A stretch of DNA of 64,000 nucleotides from Syngnathus acus (Eukaryota > Chordata > Actinopteri > Syngnathiformes > Syngnathidae), in the NCBI RefSeq assembly GCF_901709675.1, contig NC_051108.1:2108001-2172000 (forward strand), in the 5' to 3' direction. Under the pieces are notes generated by a model. The model was not told the origin of the DNA and did not search any database. It worked only from the letters and a program-made list of their open reading frames with translations. Below, in pieces: positions 33,697 to 46,020 of the stretch (its first letter is position 1; the number at the start of each line of letters is the position of its first letter). A program made the translations under genes and the position numbers.

Positions 33697-36600
33697 ATGG
33701 ACCCCGCCGGCCGGGTCATGCTATTTCTCTGGCTGCTCTGCGGCTACCTGTGTCGGATAGCGCTGGGCACCGACTTCTCGACGCTGACGCTGTTCAACAG
33801 CGAGCTCCATAAGCAGGGGTGCAGCTCGCTGTCAGACTGGGAAGAGTACGCGACGGACTGCGGTAAGCGGAACGATGTTGTCCTTCTGCTCAACGAGCTA
33901 ATGCTAACGCACCGTAGTGACTGACAACAATGTTTTTGACAGCCGCGGGCGATCGTATTTCCTCAGTTGATTGTTTGAATGTATTTGAAAACAACTGATT
34001 TGGCGTCTTAATTCATTTTTTTATAGTCTTGCAATTGTAGAAAAAAAGTTGCAGCCTGTTTAGTTTTCAAATATTTGTTAGTGACAAGTGTAGTCTGACG
34101 TGGGTACTATGAAAACATTGCAAAACTTGTTTGCTCGAGAATTCGTGAACGTCACACAGGAGAACATGGTATTTTCCTTCAAATACATTGAATTTCAAAT
34201 AAGAGGAGTAGTGCAGAATACCCTGCAATAAAACAGACCAGCAAGTGTGCTAATGTATCCAGAATTGTGTCCCAATTCATTTCATTGTGACACCCTATTA
34301 TATCATATTCACAACCCCTAAAGAACATACAGGTTTATCAGGACACACTATGCTTTCAAAATCGTTGATGCTTACACGCCCTTCAAAATGAGATAATTTG
34401 GCAGACATGTACTCGTGCTGTACCTTACAAGTGTTTGTATGCCTTCTGTAATTGGATCTAACTCGTCTCTTTTCAGAATCCTCCATTTTGCAGCTGGATG
34501 ACCCAAATTGCGATGAAGGCAGCAACCAGCCCTGCGAGTCAGTTTTCTCGCTCAACGCCGAGAAAATTCTTGTGAGATCACGCATCAAGAAAAATACTTC
34601 ACAAAGCAATAATGTATTATCTGAGCTGGAGTTTTTTTTTTTTTTTCCTCATAGAATCAAGCCAAACAATTTATAGAACAGAAGAAAATCCCTTACCTTG
34701 TCAAAAACGTCAACACAAATGAGGAACTTGGTATGTTGCCCAAATTGAGCCTCTTTTGCAATTCGGTTAAGAGCCTACAATTTATGTGCTTTTTTTATTT
34801 TTTATTTAAGCCATTGGTTATGTTCTGATCGGCAACGGCCTCTACGACGAAGCCATTAAACACTTCTCCCTCCTGCTACAGGTACGTCCAAACATCTCAC
34901 CATAATCTCCAAATCTGAATGATGCTGCATGTTTTTTTTTGTTTTGTTTGGCTGTAGAGTGACCCTGAATTAGTCAGTGCCATTTATGGCAGAGGGATCG
35001 CCTATGGCAAGAAAAGTCATCAAGTAAGTGACATTTTTATTTATTTTATTGATTTTATAATACATCTGCAACTGCTGTTCCTTTCCCCTGTACTTTGTAG
35101 GACATAAAAAATGCTGACCTGGCACTTTATGAGCTTACCAGAGTCATCACACTGGAGCCCAACTGGCCTGAAGTGTACGAGCAGAGAGCAGAGGTTAGTA
35201 GCCAACACCACACACGGCAACAAAAGGTTTTGAAAACCCCACACCCAAAAAAAAAAACCTCACATTTTACTCCCTCCTTCATTGCTGTGTGTGTCTGTAG
35301 ATTCTGTCTCCTCTGGGTCGCATCAGCGAGGCTCTGGCAGACTTGACCAAAGCCATCCAGCTGCAACCGTCAGCTCGACTCTACAGACATCGAGGAACGC
35401 TACTCTTCATCTCAGAGGTTTGAATTATAAGGCACCGCCACTGTTTTCTTCAATCAAACTAATATTTGTGTTTGCACCATCACCTCTCCCTTCTACCAGG
35501 ACTACGTGTCGGCGTCGGAGGATTTCCAACAGTCTTTGGAGCTGAAGAAGAATCAGCCTATCGCCATGCTCTACAAAGGCCTCACCTTCTTCCACAGAGG
35601 GATGCTCAAGGTGTGCTGACCTAAATTATTTTACTCATGGGGACAAGAAAAAACATGTCCGTATCTTTAGGAAGCCATTGAGACGTTCAAAGAGGCGCTG
35701 AAGCTCAAGTCTGACTTCATAGACGCTTACAAGAGCCTAGGACAAGCCTACAGGTAGGCTAACTTCCTGTTGTCTTTTCTTTTTTCGTTCTCTCCCTCCT
35801 TTCATTGTACTCTTCCGTCGTCGCAGAGAGCTGGGCGACTTTGAGGCGGCAATGGAAAGCTTCCAGAAAGCCCTCCTGCTGAACCAGAACCACATCCAAT
35901 CCCTGCAGCTCAGAGGCATGATGCTCTACCACCACGGCTCCCTACAGGAGGCCATCGGCAACTTCAAGGTGGACCCAAGTGCACGCCTTTCCGATTCGGA
36001 GTGGCCACAAATTGAACAATGTGGGGTTTTTTTTTTTTTGCCTTCAGAGGTGTCTGCAGCTGGAGCCGTACAATGAGGTGTGCCAATACATGAAGGGCCT
36101 GAGTCACGTGGCCATGGGGCAGTTCTACGAGGGTATCAAAGCGCAGACCAAAGTCATGCTCAACGACCCACTGCTGGGACAAAAGGCCAGCTCCGAATAC
36201 CTCAAAGTCAAATACCTCCGAGGTGGGGGCCGTCCGGCGATCAGGATCATTTTCAATCACGCTGATGTGATATTTCATTTTATTTTCTTTCCCACCAACT
36301 AGAATACTCTCGCTACCTGCACTCCCACCTGGATGTCCCTGTCGCCGAATACAACGTGGACCAGGACTTGCCGGGCAATTTTAAGAATCACTGGGCCAAG
36401 AATTTGCCCTTTCTCATAGAAGACTACGAGGAGCAGCCCGGCCTACAGCCGCATATCAAGTACAAATTTGCTTCCAGACTCCATTTCAAAATGTCGCAAA
36501 ATAAAACGGCAATTTCACTCCTTTTCCAGGGATGTGCTGCCTCAGAACTTCGAGTCCTACAGCAGTGAAGTCCAGAAGCTGATTTGCACGGCCGATCATC

Positions 36601-38518
36601 TTGGAGTGATGATGCAGTACGACACGCCGGGCTTCTTGCCCAACAAGAGGATACACAGAGGTGCCTCGAATGACCTCCTGACCTCTTAGTCATCATAATA
36701 ATGCTCTTTGCTGTGTGCAGCCATGGGCCTGGCCACCTTAGAAGTGATGCAGGCCATGCAGCGCACGTGGAGCAACGCCAAAGTGCGCGTCAACGGCAAG
36801 ACCAGGCAGATGCAGTGGAGGGACATGTTTGACATCGCCGTCAAGTGGCGGAGGTAGGAAGTCTAAAGAAGGTTGTCGGGATTACAATTTAATCATGAAT
36901 TCATCCACGACGTTTTTCACGAGCTCTTGACCCGACTTGTTCCCCATGTGTGAAGGATTGCTGATCCCGACCAACCAGTTCTGTGGTTAGACCAGATGCC
37001 TGCCAGGAGTCTCAGTCGAGGCTTCAATAATCACATCAACCTTATCAGGTGGTTGCAAGACTCATTAAACACGCCTTCTGTGAACAGTTTTCTCAAATGT
37101 CTACACCCCCCTTCTCTCTCTCTCTTCTCTCAGGGGCCAGATTATCAACATTAGATACCTGGCCTACTTTGACAACATCCTGGACTTCATCAAAGACAGA
37201 ATACTGGTCTACCACGGGTGCGCATTTGCATGTCAAATTGAGAAAGGGAACTAAACCAAATAAATACATTTCCAATTTCCCAGGGCGTACAACCCCAAAG
37301 GGCTGGTCGAGGTCCGCCAAGCCCTGGAGAATGTACATAAAGTGGAGGATCTTCTTCCTATCATGAAGGTAAAGATACAATGAGGGGAAGCGGGGCCCCC
37401 CGCAGTGTGCTCGTCCTGCATTTGCAGCTCACGTTTGTTTCCTGAAGCAGTTTAACAGTAAAACCAGAGACGGCTTCACGGTGAACTCCAAAGTGCCCAG
37501 CATGAAAGATCCGGGCAAAGAGTACGACGGCTTCACCATCACCATCACGGGAGACAGGTGAGCGTGCGGGATTATTATTTTTTTTTAAGTCAGCAGTCAA
37601 ATAAAATGATTTTTTGCCGTCTTCCAGGGTGGGCAACATGCTGTTCTCGGTGGAGACGCAGACCACGGAGGAGCGCACGCAGCAGTATCAGTCGGAGATC
37701 GAGTCCATCTACAGGGAGCTGACGACCAAAGGGAAGGTCTTCGTGCTCTCCACTGAGTTTGCGGTAATGTCAAAGCGCCATATAGTTAATCAATGATATT
37801 TTTTTATTGTTGTCTTTCCACCTGACCGAGGCAACCTTTGCTCTTTGCAGGACGCCGACGCCGTGTGCAACCTCATTTTGTCTCTGGCCTATTACTTTTG
37901 CAACCTGATGCCACTTTCCAGAGGCTCCAGGTAATCATTACACATCCAGTTTAAAAAAAATAAAAATAATCTCAGGTTGAACGCCAAGATCAAACAGCTC
38001 ACATAGTCCACAGAGATTGTTTGACACATTTTGTGCATGTTGTGATTTATTGATTGAGACATTTATTGTGTGCGTGGTCAGTGTGGTGGCCTACTCTGTC
38101 ATGATGGGGGCAGTGATGGCCAGTGGGAATGAGGTCAGTGGGCGGATCCCGAAAGGAAAGGTAACAGACGCATTTCAGCATAACTCAAGTTAAGTTCACG
38201 TATTCATGCATGTATTTTAAATGAAACTCAAATGAGGTTGCGTTTATTTTGTTGTCAGCTGGTGGACTTTGAGGCCATGACGACGCCCAGTCCGGAGAGT
38301 TTCAGTAAAACAGCAAAGAGCTGGATGCATTTCAAAAGGTGAGATGAACAAAATGTTCATTATGATCAGAAGCGTCATCATTTCTTTTTTTTATTTTTTT
38401 TAGTTTACCCTCTTGGTACCAGAGTCTGCCCTCTGTGGCCGAGACCTTCCCATCCATCAGAACCATGATCGAAGTCCTCAACGCAGACTCGTCGTCGCAA
38501 TGCTCAAAGAAGTCCTAG
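33697..38518 (+). CDS. ttc13: Tetratricopeptide repeat protein 13
   Basis: TTC13 is a conserved TPR protein with a signal peptide. Its molecular role is poorly known. Exons: 33697-33862, 34477-34571, 34655-34730, 34811-34881, 34958-35023, 35101-35193, 35301-35417, 35500-35610, 35671-35753, 35827-35968, 36048-36222, 36303-36459, 36530-36660, 36721-36853, 36956-37048, 37134-37217, 37284-37368, 37451-37557, 37628-37763, 37851-37930, 38082-38160, 38259-38338, 38404-38518. The phases give 824 aa, near the human 860. I chose the ATG at 33697 because it begins a signal peptide (MDPAGRVMLFLWLLCGYLCR). Upstream in-frame ATGs lack that character. Then come the CSSLSDWEEY motif, TPR repeats over roughly residues 100-400, and the conserved C-terminal region (IKDRILVYHG, TITGDRVGN, SVVAYSVMMG). 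No exon is broken. Confidence 0.96.
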
Positions 38519-38962
38519 CACGAAATGCGCAAGAGATAAGTCAGGACAAGTTGAAAATTAGCGGAACAAATGGAAAAGCACAACATTCAGTCTCAAAAGA
38601 TGGCACAGCTCCGTTTTTATGCTTTATTATCATTTGGCCGTTAATTGCAAGAGGCAGAAAATAATCGTCGACGTGCGAAAGGAAAAAGCACAACATTTTG
38701 GTCACACTCGCACAAACGCACAGTTGACCCGCGCAGAAGAAAAAAAAAAAAAAAAAAGCACAACAGTATACAAACCTTAAATGAAGTGATGTTTACGCGG
38801 ATTCTTTGTGAGCACAAGGTTTGGGAAGGCTTTTTCATCAACTTTGATATTCTAAATTAATTTAAGAAAAAATCTGATCAAACAAAAAGTTCCTTATGAT
38901 TTGTGATGACCCTTTAAGAGTGCAGAACCTTGCAGGGGATTTGGAGGAAATGTTTTCCAGCC

Positions 38963-38968
38963 AATAAA
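38963..38968 (+). terminator. ttc13: Poly(A) signal, ttc13
   Basis: AATAAA about 445 bp after the ttc13 stop codon and before the next gene. Confidence 0.65.
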
Positions 38969-39291
38969 GTGGTTGACCCGTGTTGTTTTCTTTGCTATCT
39001 TTTTTTCCCAATTATTATTTATATCGCAAACACAAATGTATTTTTTATTATGTAACAAAAATCCTTAACCTGTCGTAATACACCGCTGTTTAGCGTGATG
39101 ATCATAAAAGTTCAATTTTATTTTCAGTTTTCCTTCTCACCGCTAGAGGCCGCCAATTTGCTGTAAGCCCATTTGGTCACGTGATTTCCCGGAAGTGTAC
39201 CTCCCACTTTAGTTTTTATCATGTTTCATTGTCGAAGTTAAGCACTGTCCTATACTGTGCTGAAGGCTTTGAGGAGAGACAACGGCCGGGC

Positions 39292-41388
39292 ATGGAGGAA
39301 GACGTGATCCCGGAGGAGAGCCTCACTACTGCCTTGAAGCAGCTCGTCAGTCTGGGCAATGTTTTGCTACAGCAGGCCAAGAAAGACGCGGAGGGTAGGA
39401 TGAATAGTTTTTTGGGGGACCATCACATTTGCAATGATTTTACTGTGTTTGAAACGTGTTGTTTTTTTTTTTAAAAAAGCAATTCGTGGTACCTCACTAA
39501 AGTCACAATTCTTTTCATTTTGCACCAAAAACATAACGAGTTGCGCATCCAAGTTGAAAACAACATATTGCGACATATTGCCTTGATAACAACTATTGCA
39601 GTATGTCCAGTATTTTGATCATATTCCACTTTAAGAAATCCAAAGAAATCAATTTTCTATGTTTTCTAGTCTCCATGGAGGACTTTGTCCCTTACAAGAT
39701 TGCCACTTTGTTGGGCCTGATTGCAGCCGGAGCAGAGTTCTATAGGAGGTAAGCATTATTCTCGCTTTTGGTAAAAAAATAATTAACTATTGTATATTAA
39801 GAGTGTATTTTCTTGCCATTGCACAGTATCGGAGTGAAGAAGAAAAGCGAAGCCGAGGCTGCCTGGCAGAAGTTGTATGGGTAAGTTTGAACAAACAAAC
39901 CAAAGTTCACAGATTACCATATAACTTCTCTATATTGATGCGCCACTTTGTTACCTTGTGTAACAAGTTAAAATATCACCATGATAACACATCGACTAAT
40001 CTACAGGCTTACATGTTTGCTTTTTTTTTTTTCTCAAGGTCACGCACGTCATTATATTAAAGGTAGAATATGTTAAGTGACTATTTCTGTTTCACAGCCG
40101 TGCACCAGTGAGAGAGCAGGTGGAGGAGCTCCTCCAGCTCCAGGTCTGGACCAGAAAATCCACACTCTTTATATGGTTGCTTTTCTCTGAACATAGCATG
40201 CATGTGTGTGTCTGTACAGAACGAATGGGACTCCTTCCTGGAGTACGTGGATCAAAGTCTTCAATCATCTTGTGCTCCCGTAAAACCAGGAGGAGAAACA
40301 GTGGACATCTTTAGCCCCGAAACTTTGTTGACTGATGGACGCAGTGGAAAGTGAGTATGCGTGTTCCTATTTCAACACTGCAAATTCGTCTAAAACTGAA
40401 AACAAAAAAGTCCAGTTGACTCTCTGGCTCTGTCAATTTGTGTTGCGTTTGGAGGAGCGTCACCCTGGATCACTACCGGTCTCCGGGTCAGAAGCTTCTG
40501 CTGGTCCTCATCAGACACTATGGATGACTGCCGTGACGCGACCACGTGGCCGAGCTGGAGGGCAGCAGGGTTAGTTAGCCTAGAAATCACCAAATAGACA
40601 TATGTCATGTTTTTAACTTTTTTTTTTGTACTCTGCAGGCTGCCCTGGAGGCTCGGTCTGTGAAGGTCGTCGTGGTGGCTTTCGGGGCCCTGAAGGGGGC
40701 TCGTTTGTGGCTGCAGCAGACTGGATGCTCCTTGGACTTAGTACTCGATCCACACAGAAAGGTTAGCAATCACCACGAATCATCTTGTTACCGGAATTTC
40801 ATTCCAGCAAAAGGTCACATGGTTACCTCGCTGTCATTCAAACTTAGATCTACCGGAGCTTTGGACTGATCTCATCCTGCGCTAAAGTCATGAACTTTGA
40901 CTCCATGCTTCGGTATTCCGAGTACCAAGCTGCTGACAGAAGCTTCCCAGAATTCCCCATGCACATGCTGGAGGACATCTACCAGGTACACAAGACGCTA
41001 GCTAGCCATGTAAAGTTGACCTTTTTTTACTCTAGGTTAGGTTAACCAATATGAGCTAACTTGTTTTGGTATTGTCAGCCACATATTAATTGTTAAAAAA
41101 ATATATATATTTCCAGATGGGAGGTGACTTTTTGCTGAGCGGTACCAACAAAGTCCTTTTGTCCCACCCAAGCAAGTACCCGATGGACCGACCCACCCTC
41201 AGCGACATCCTACGGACAGCGTCTGGCTCGACCGAGCTCGTCGCGCAGGAAGTAAGCGGTAGTGGCACGCCAATGCACGCCGATGACGTCACGCCTCGCA
41301 CTCACAATACCGTGAAGAGGTGTGACCGATGCCAAGCTGTGCTGACCGGCCTCCCGCTGCTTCCTCTCAGATCCTTGCTGTAACTTAA
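39292..41388 (+). CDS. selL: Selenoprotein L, thioredoxin-like, with U-x-x-U motif
   Basis: Selenoprotein L is a thioredoxin-like selenoprotein of fish and some aquatic invertebrates whose two selenocysteines can form a diselenide. Exons: 39292-39394, 39670-39748, 39827-39880, 40098-40143, 40220-40350, 40455-40569, 40639-40761, 40848-40985, 41117-41251, 41371-41388. The sixth exon has TGA codons at 40525-40527 and 40534-40536, in frame with open sequence on both sides: LIRHYG-U-L-P-U-RDHVAELEG. Reading both as Sec gives 313 aa with Sec162 and Sec165, in the CxxC position of a thioredoxin fold after a hydrophobic strand (KLLLVLI). The downstream exons continue in phase (VKVVVVAFGALKGA, IYRSFGL), so the TGAs are not the end of the gene. 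I could not fold a convincing SECIS in the 3' UTR. The final exon of six codons is my choice; reading through 41252-41370 instead would end at TAA 41380-41382. Confidence 0.88.
40525..40536 (+). other. selL: Two recoded TGA (Sec) codons, UxxU active site
   Basis: TGA-CTG-CCG-TGA encodes Sec-Leu-Pro-Sec. The reading frame is fixed by the exon's acceptor phase (2) and by 13 open codons after the second TGA before a GTTAGT donor. Confidence 0.85.
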
Positions 41389-41864
41389 ACATGAACTTTT
41401 TGAGCATTTATTCCATATCCTTAATATCAAGCGCATGGAATGCTCTGACGAGGCCTGGGACCACATCACCAGTTCCGATACGACCTCTGATGATCAGCGG
41501 ATACCCGATGACATTTAATTGGTATGCATTGCATTTCCACATGTCAGAAAATAAGATTTTAACAATTTAGGAATGACACAAAATTGTACTTTTTTCCTGA
41601 TTTTCCTTTATTGTGTGAGATCAAAATCACGGAATACAAGCTGAGCACATGCACACTAGTCCTGTTGTATTCATATTTGTTCACTAAAATTGTTTTCTAG
41701 TGTCATTTAGGACTTTATGCAACATCGCCTTTAAAAAGATGTCTGGTGTATCACTCAGAGCGCATTCCAAAAGATGCAGACGAGCATGCCATGTGGTGCT
41801 ATCTCGCGTGTGATTGGTTGACACAAGGCTACAAAAAGTACCTGATAAATATCCATCCAAGGAC

Positions 41865-41870
41865 AATAAA
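41865..41870 (+). terminator. selL: Poly(A) signal, selenoprotein L
   Basis: AATAAA about 480 bp after the TAA. It sets the 3' UTR in which a SECIS should lie. Confidence 0.5.
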
Positions 41871-42388
41871 TGTAACACTTCAATGAGAGCTACAAATGGT
41901 AATGCTTTTTTTTCTTTTTTTTTTAACTATGCGGTTGCCATGACTACGTTTGCCGAACAGTAATATTTTGGCCCTCAAGTTGTAACAAAATGTGATTTTC
42001 CCACAGTTCCTCATTAGGAATTGGATGTCATTAAATTAGCGGAAGTAGTTAGCATCTGACTAACAAACATAGCAAAGGCTTTACAGCATTACTTGCAAGA
42101 AGCGATCATTGTGCTAGTTATCTAATTACTACAAATGAGCCATGTAGTCCTTTTTGCACATATGAAAAGCTCTCTGATTCTCAAAATGTTGGCACACGCT
42201 AACACCAATCAAGCTAAGAAATGCTGATGCTATTGGCAGGGCAAAGGTCCAGTAAAAGGAGTCTAGAAGACAGGCAGTGTTAAAAGCGAAAAGTGTTCAA
42301 AACAATAAACAGGGCATGTGAGTGGATGATACGAATGTCATGAAGCAGTGATGACATCATCCAGCGGCCCCCATCTTCGCTTCCGTGG
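41871..42388. other. Convergent intergenic region between selL and the C1orf198 homologue
   Basis: No coding signal. It probably contains the 3' UTR of the minus-strand gene. The nearest minus-strand AATAAA I found is at 41607-41612, inside the selL 3' UTR, so the two transcripts may overlap tail to tail. Confidence 0.45.
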
Positions 42389-44142
42389 TTACCAGTTGTC
42401 CAGGAAGTCGAATCCTGTCTTCAGGATGCTGTTGCTGTTCAACTGCAAAGGGAAGGACATGTTAGAGAAATCCAAAAGAATCGAATTGTTGCCTTCAAGG
42501 TTTACCTGGGTAAAGGCGGGATTGCCGGGCGCGGCGTTGTCCTCTTTTTCCTTGTTGCTGGGGAGAGTGGGGCTCTTGACAAGGCGACTGGGGGTGGGGA
42601 ACACCTCATCCACGGTGTAGCTTACAACCGGCAGAGTGCTCTGCGAACGCTCCCAGCCCGCCACCGATGACAAGACGCTGAGGGGAGGGACGGGGCCTGG
42701 TGAAATAGAGATGGCAGCGGGAGCTGGGGGTGCGGCGACGGGAGGTTGCGGTGCAGGAGGCTTGGGCGCCCGTTGCTTGGCCGGCCTGGACAGCGCCAGC
42801 GGATGGGGTTCCGGCTCTGGCTCTTTGGCGGGGAAAGATGTCTCCTGTGGACACAGCGAGGCTCCGTTCTTATTCCGAAATGAAGGAAAAAAAAAAAACT
42901 ATGATGTTATAATAAAGAACTTAGGAAAGCTGTCTCACCTGGCGCAGGTACGAGGGCAGCGACTTCTCTCCTTTCTCTAGGGACTTGATCTGGCTGGGCG
43001 TCAATGACTGGAAGTCGGCTTGCTCGCCCTCAAGTCGCGAACGCTCAGCGCTGATCTTCCAAAAAGCAGACTCCTCCTCGGGACGCCTGGCCTCGCTCAC
43101 CGACACCTTGGTAAGACACACAAGAATCAGGAGTAGACGCTGAGCCACTTTGGCTTTGTTTAAATTCAGTTCCAGCATCACAGCAACCTCATACGAAGCA
43201 TCTGCTTTTTGAGTCATATTGAACAAATTAAAAAACCATTCATTACCTTGGTTCCATTTGCACTTTTGCTAATTTGAGAGGAATGAGAGGTCTTTGCAGA
43301 TTTAGCGTCCCCCAGAGAGATGGAAATGCCCTGGTCGGGGCCTGGTGTCAAACTGAATTCTAGCTGGCTCTGAAATACAGTGACATGGCTTTCAGTGGGC
43401 ATATCAGGGTGGGATGGAGGCCGGTTCACATGAGCCGCCCTTAAACCAATCTCACAATGGAAAGAAATGCACTAAAAAAAATGATCATTCTTGTTCCTTG
43501 ACATTAACATATCATGTTTACCTTGGTTTCCCAGGAGAAGGGGGCTGAATGCTCATCTTGCCATGTCATATCCTGAATACAAAAGAGTACACACAGTTAT
43601 TGTCGCATAACTTTAATGTACCCAATCAACGTCAGGTGGACCATGAATATGTATATTGAATACTTGTTTTGAGTATACTGTACAAAATTCATACAGAGCA
43701 GTTTTATTTTTCCTCAACTTGAACTGCAGTTCGTGACGTCACGACAATCCACCCCTACGTAGCTCGGGATTAGTAATGCAGCTAGCATGGCCTAAAAACA
43801 TCGATTTTAATTCCCAGGGTGACTTTTTCTAAGCACCTCTTCTCCAAAATGGACGATCTTCTGTCCGGTCTGAATGAGGAGCTTGGGGTAGCAGACCACC
43901 TCCTCTCGATCCACCCGGTGCATAGCATATCGGGCTTGGATGTGCGGGTCCATCATCCAGTTGTCGATCGCGTTGTCCTGCTCTTGCGGCGACATCTTGT
44001 CCCACGTCGAGCCGTGGTTGTTTTTTATTTTCTCGCGTTCTTGCATGATCTTGTTAGCCATGGAATTGATGGATGAGAAGTACTGGAATTTCTTCTCTTC
44101 CATGTTGTGGGCTTCGAACCCCGCGACCGACGCGGCGGCCAT
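42389..44142 (-). CDS. c1orf198: C1orf198 homologue
   Basis: This conserved vertebrate protein has no established function. Exons in transcript order: 44142-43837, 43572-43522, 43369-43247, 43106-42939, 42844-42506, 42442-42389. All are phase 0 and give 346 aa (human 327). Family landmarks are visible: [20 protein letters not shown] near residue 20, [11 protein letters not shown] near 95, [30 protein letters not shown], and the C terminus [11 protein letters not shown]. The long fifth exon is Pro/Ala-rich and probably disordered. No signal peptide or membrane segment is seen. The gene is divergent from ost4 and convergent with selL. Confidence 0.95.
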
Positions 44143-44831
<689 letters not shown>

Positions 44832-45228
44832 GAACTGGTCGCACCCTGGGCTGGTGAGTGCAATCGTGGTAGGAAAACACCTAGAAAAGATTTAGTGACA
44901 TTCATGCACAGGAGAACTGGGTTACACCATAATTTAAGATCATTTAATTTATCGCAACGATGTGAACACAAACTAGGTTATCTAATTTTAACTGCTTATG
45001 TTCGGTAACTTTAGAGCCCCTGAAAAATCGAGTTAAATGAGAATATTATCAGTAAGTGGAGGTACCACTAAAAAGTCTTCTTTTGTATTCAAGTCAGTGT
45101 GGCAAATTTAACGGCAGCAATTTTTTTTTTTCATTCTACAGATGGGAATCGTCGCCACCACACTACCCAGGAAACAAACATTCCCCCCAAAATGATTTCC
45201 CAAGGATTATGTAGTTGTTACTTTTTTC

Positions 45229-45234
45229 AATAAA
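45229..45234 (+). terminator. ost4: Poly(A) signal, ost4
   Basis: AATAAA follows the second 3' UTR exon. Confidence 0.7.
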
Positions 45235-46020
45235 TAATGCCAAGAAAAATTATTTCCTCGTTTATATCGCGCATTTCCCAAACTTATTTTCAGACCAGTT
45301 AAGTAAAACAAAATAACCAATGTGAAGTGTGTGGTCATCATTTAGTTTAATGTAGCCACAGTACACATGATGGTGCCAAAATATATTTAACACTTATTGG
45401 TCCACAGAGAACATATTGCATGTGATGTGGTTTTATGACAATCGCAGGAGCAGCAACAAATGATAGGGCGTTAAAGCACGTATCTAAAAATTGTGTTGCT
45501 CAAACGGAACCTGCTGGAATCTATGAAAACACACAACATCCATTGTGTATAAATGAGCAGCATACAAGTGGATTCTTCCAATAGGCAACATTTTACAGAA
45601 TGAGATTCGTTAACAAGGTGCTGTGTGCAGTGTTAGCTTGAGAACGGAAATTTGAAATGGTTGAAAGTGTCCTCCTTGCCCATTTGCTTTGCATCTTCAG
45701 TGTTAGTTTAAAAAAAATCATTTGCGGTGCTTGTAAGTCAAGCTATCACTGCATTTTTACACGTTAGGGTGTCACAGTATAGTGTTTGATGAATGAATGA
45801 ATTCGCTTGCTTATACTCACTGTGAAGGCACTTGGACCTGACAACGACAATACGATTGCACTTAATAATATGGAAATAAACAGTACATGACACTCGCTGG
45901 CCACTTCATTAGGAACAGATGAAGCAGTGGCCAGTTTCAAGGTTAGCGTTATTTTTTTCCCCGAGGCAATTCAGCGTTGAGGAAATACGCAGTTCCAATT
46001 TTGGTCGGCACTGAGGGTCG
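45235..46020. other. Convergent intergenic region between ost4 and agbl5
   Basis: Non-coding. It carries one copy of a dispersed fish repeat tail at 45891-45916 and probably the agbl5 3' UTR. Confidence 0.5.

Noticed and set aside
40525-40536. selL interpreted as a pseudogene because of two stop codons
   Set aside because: Both stops are TGA, spaced as UxxU; every splice site and the remaining frame are intact, as expected for recoding.
41252-41370. Reading selL straight through to TAA at 41380-41382
   Set aside because: The segment begins GTAAGC and ends with TGCTGAC plus a pyrimidine-rich CTCAG, a normal short intron, and its translation looks unstructured. It remains possible.
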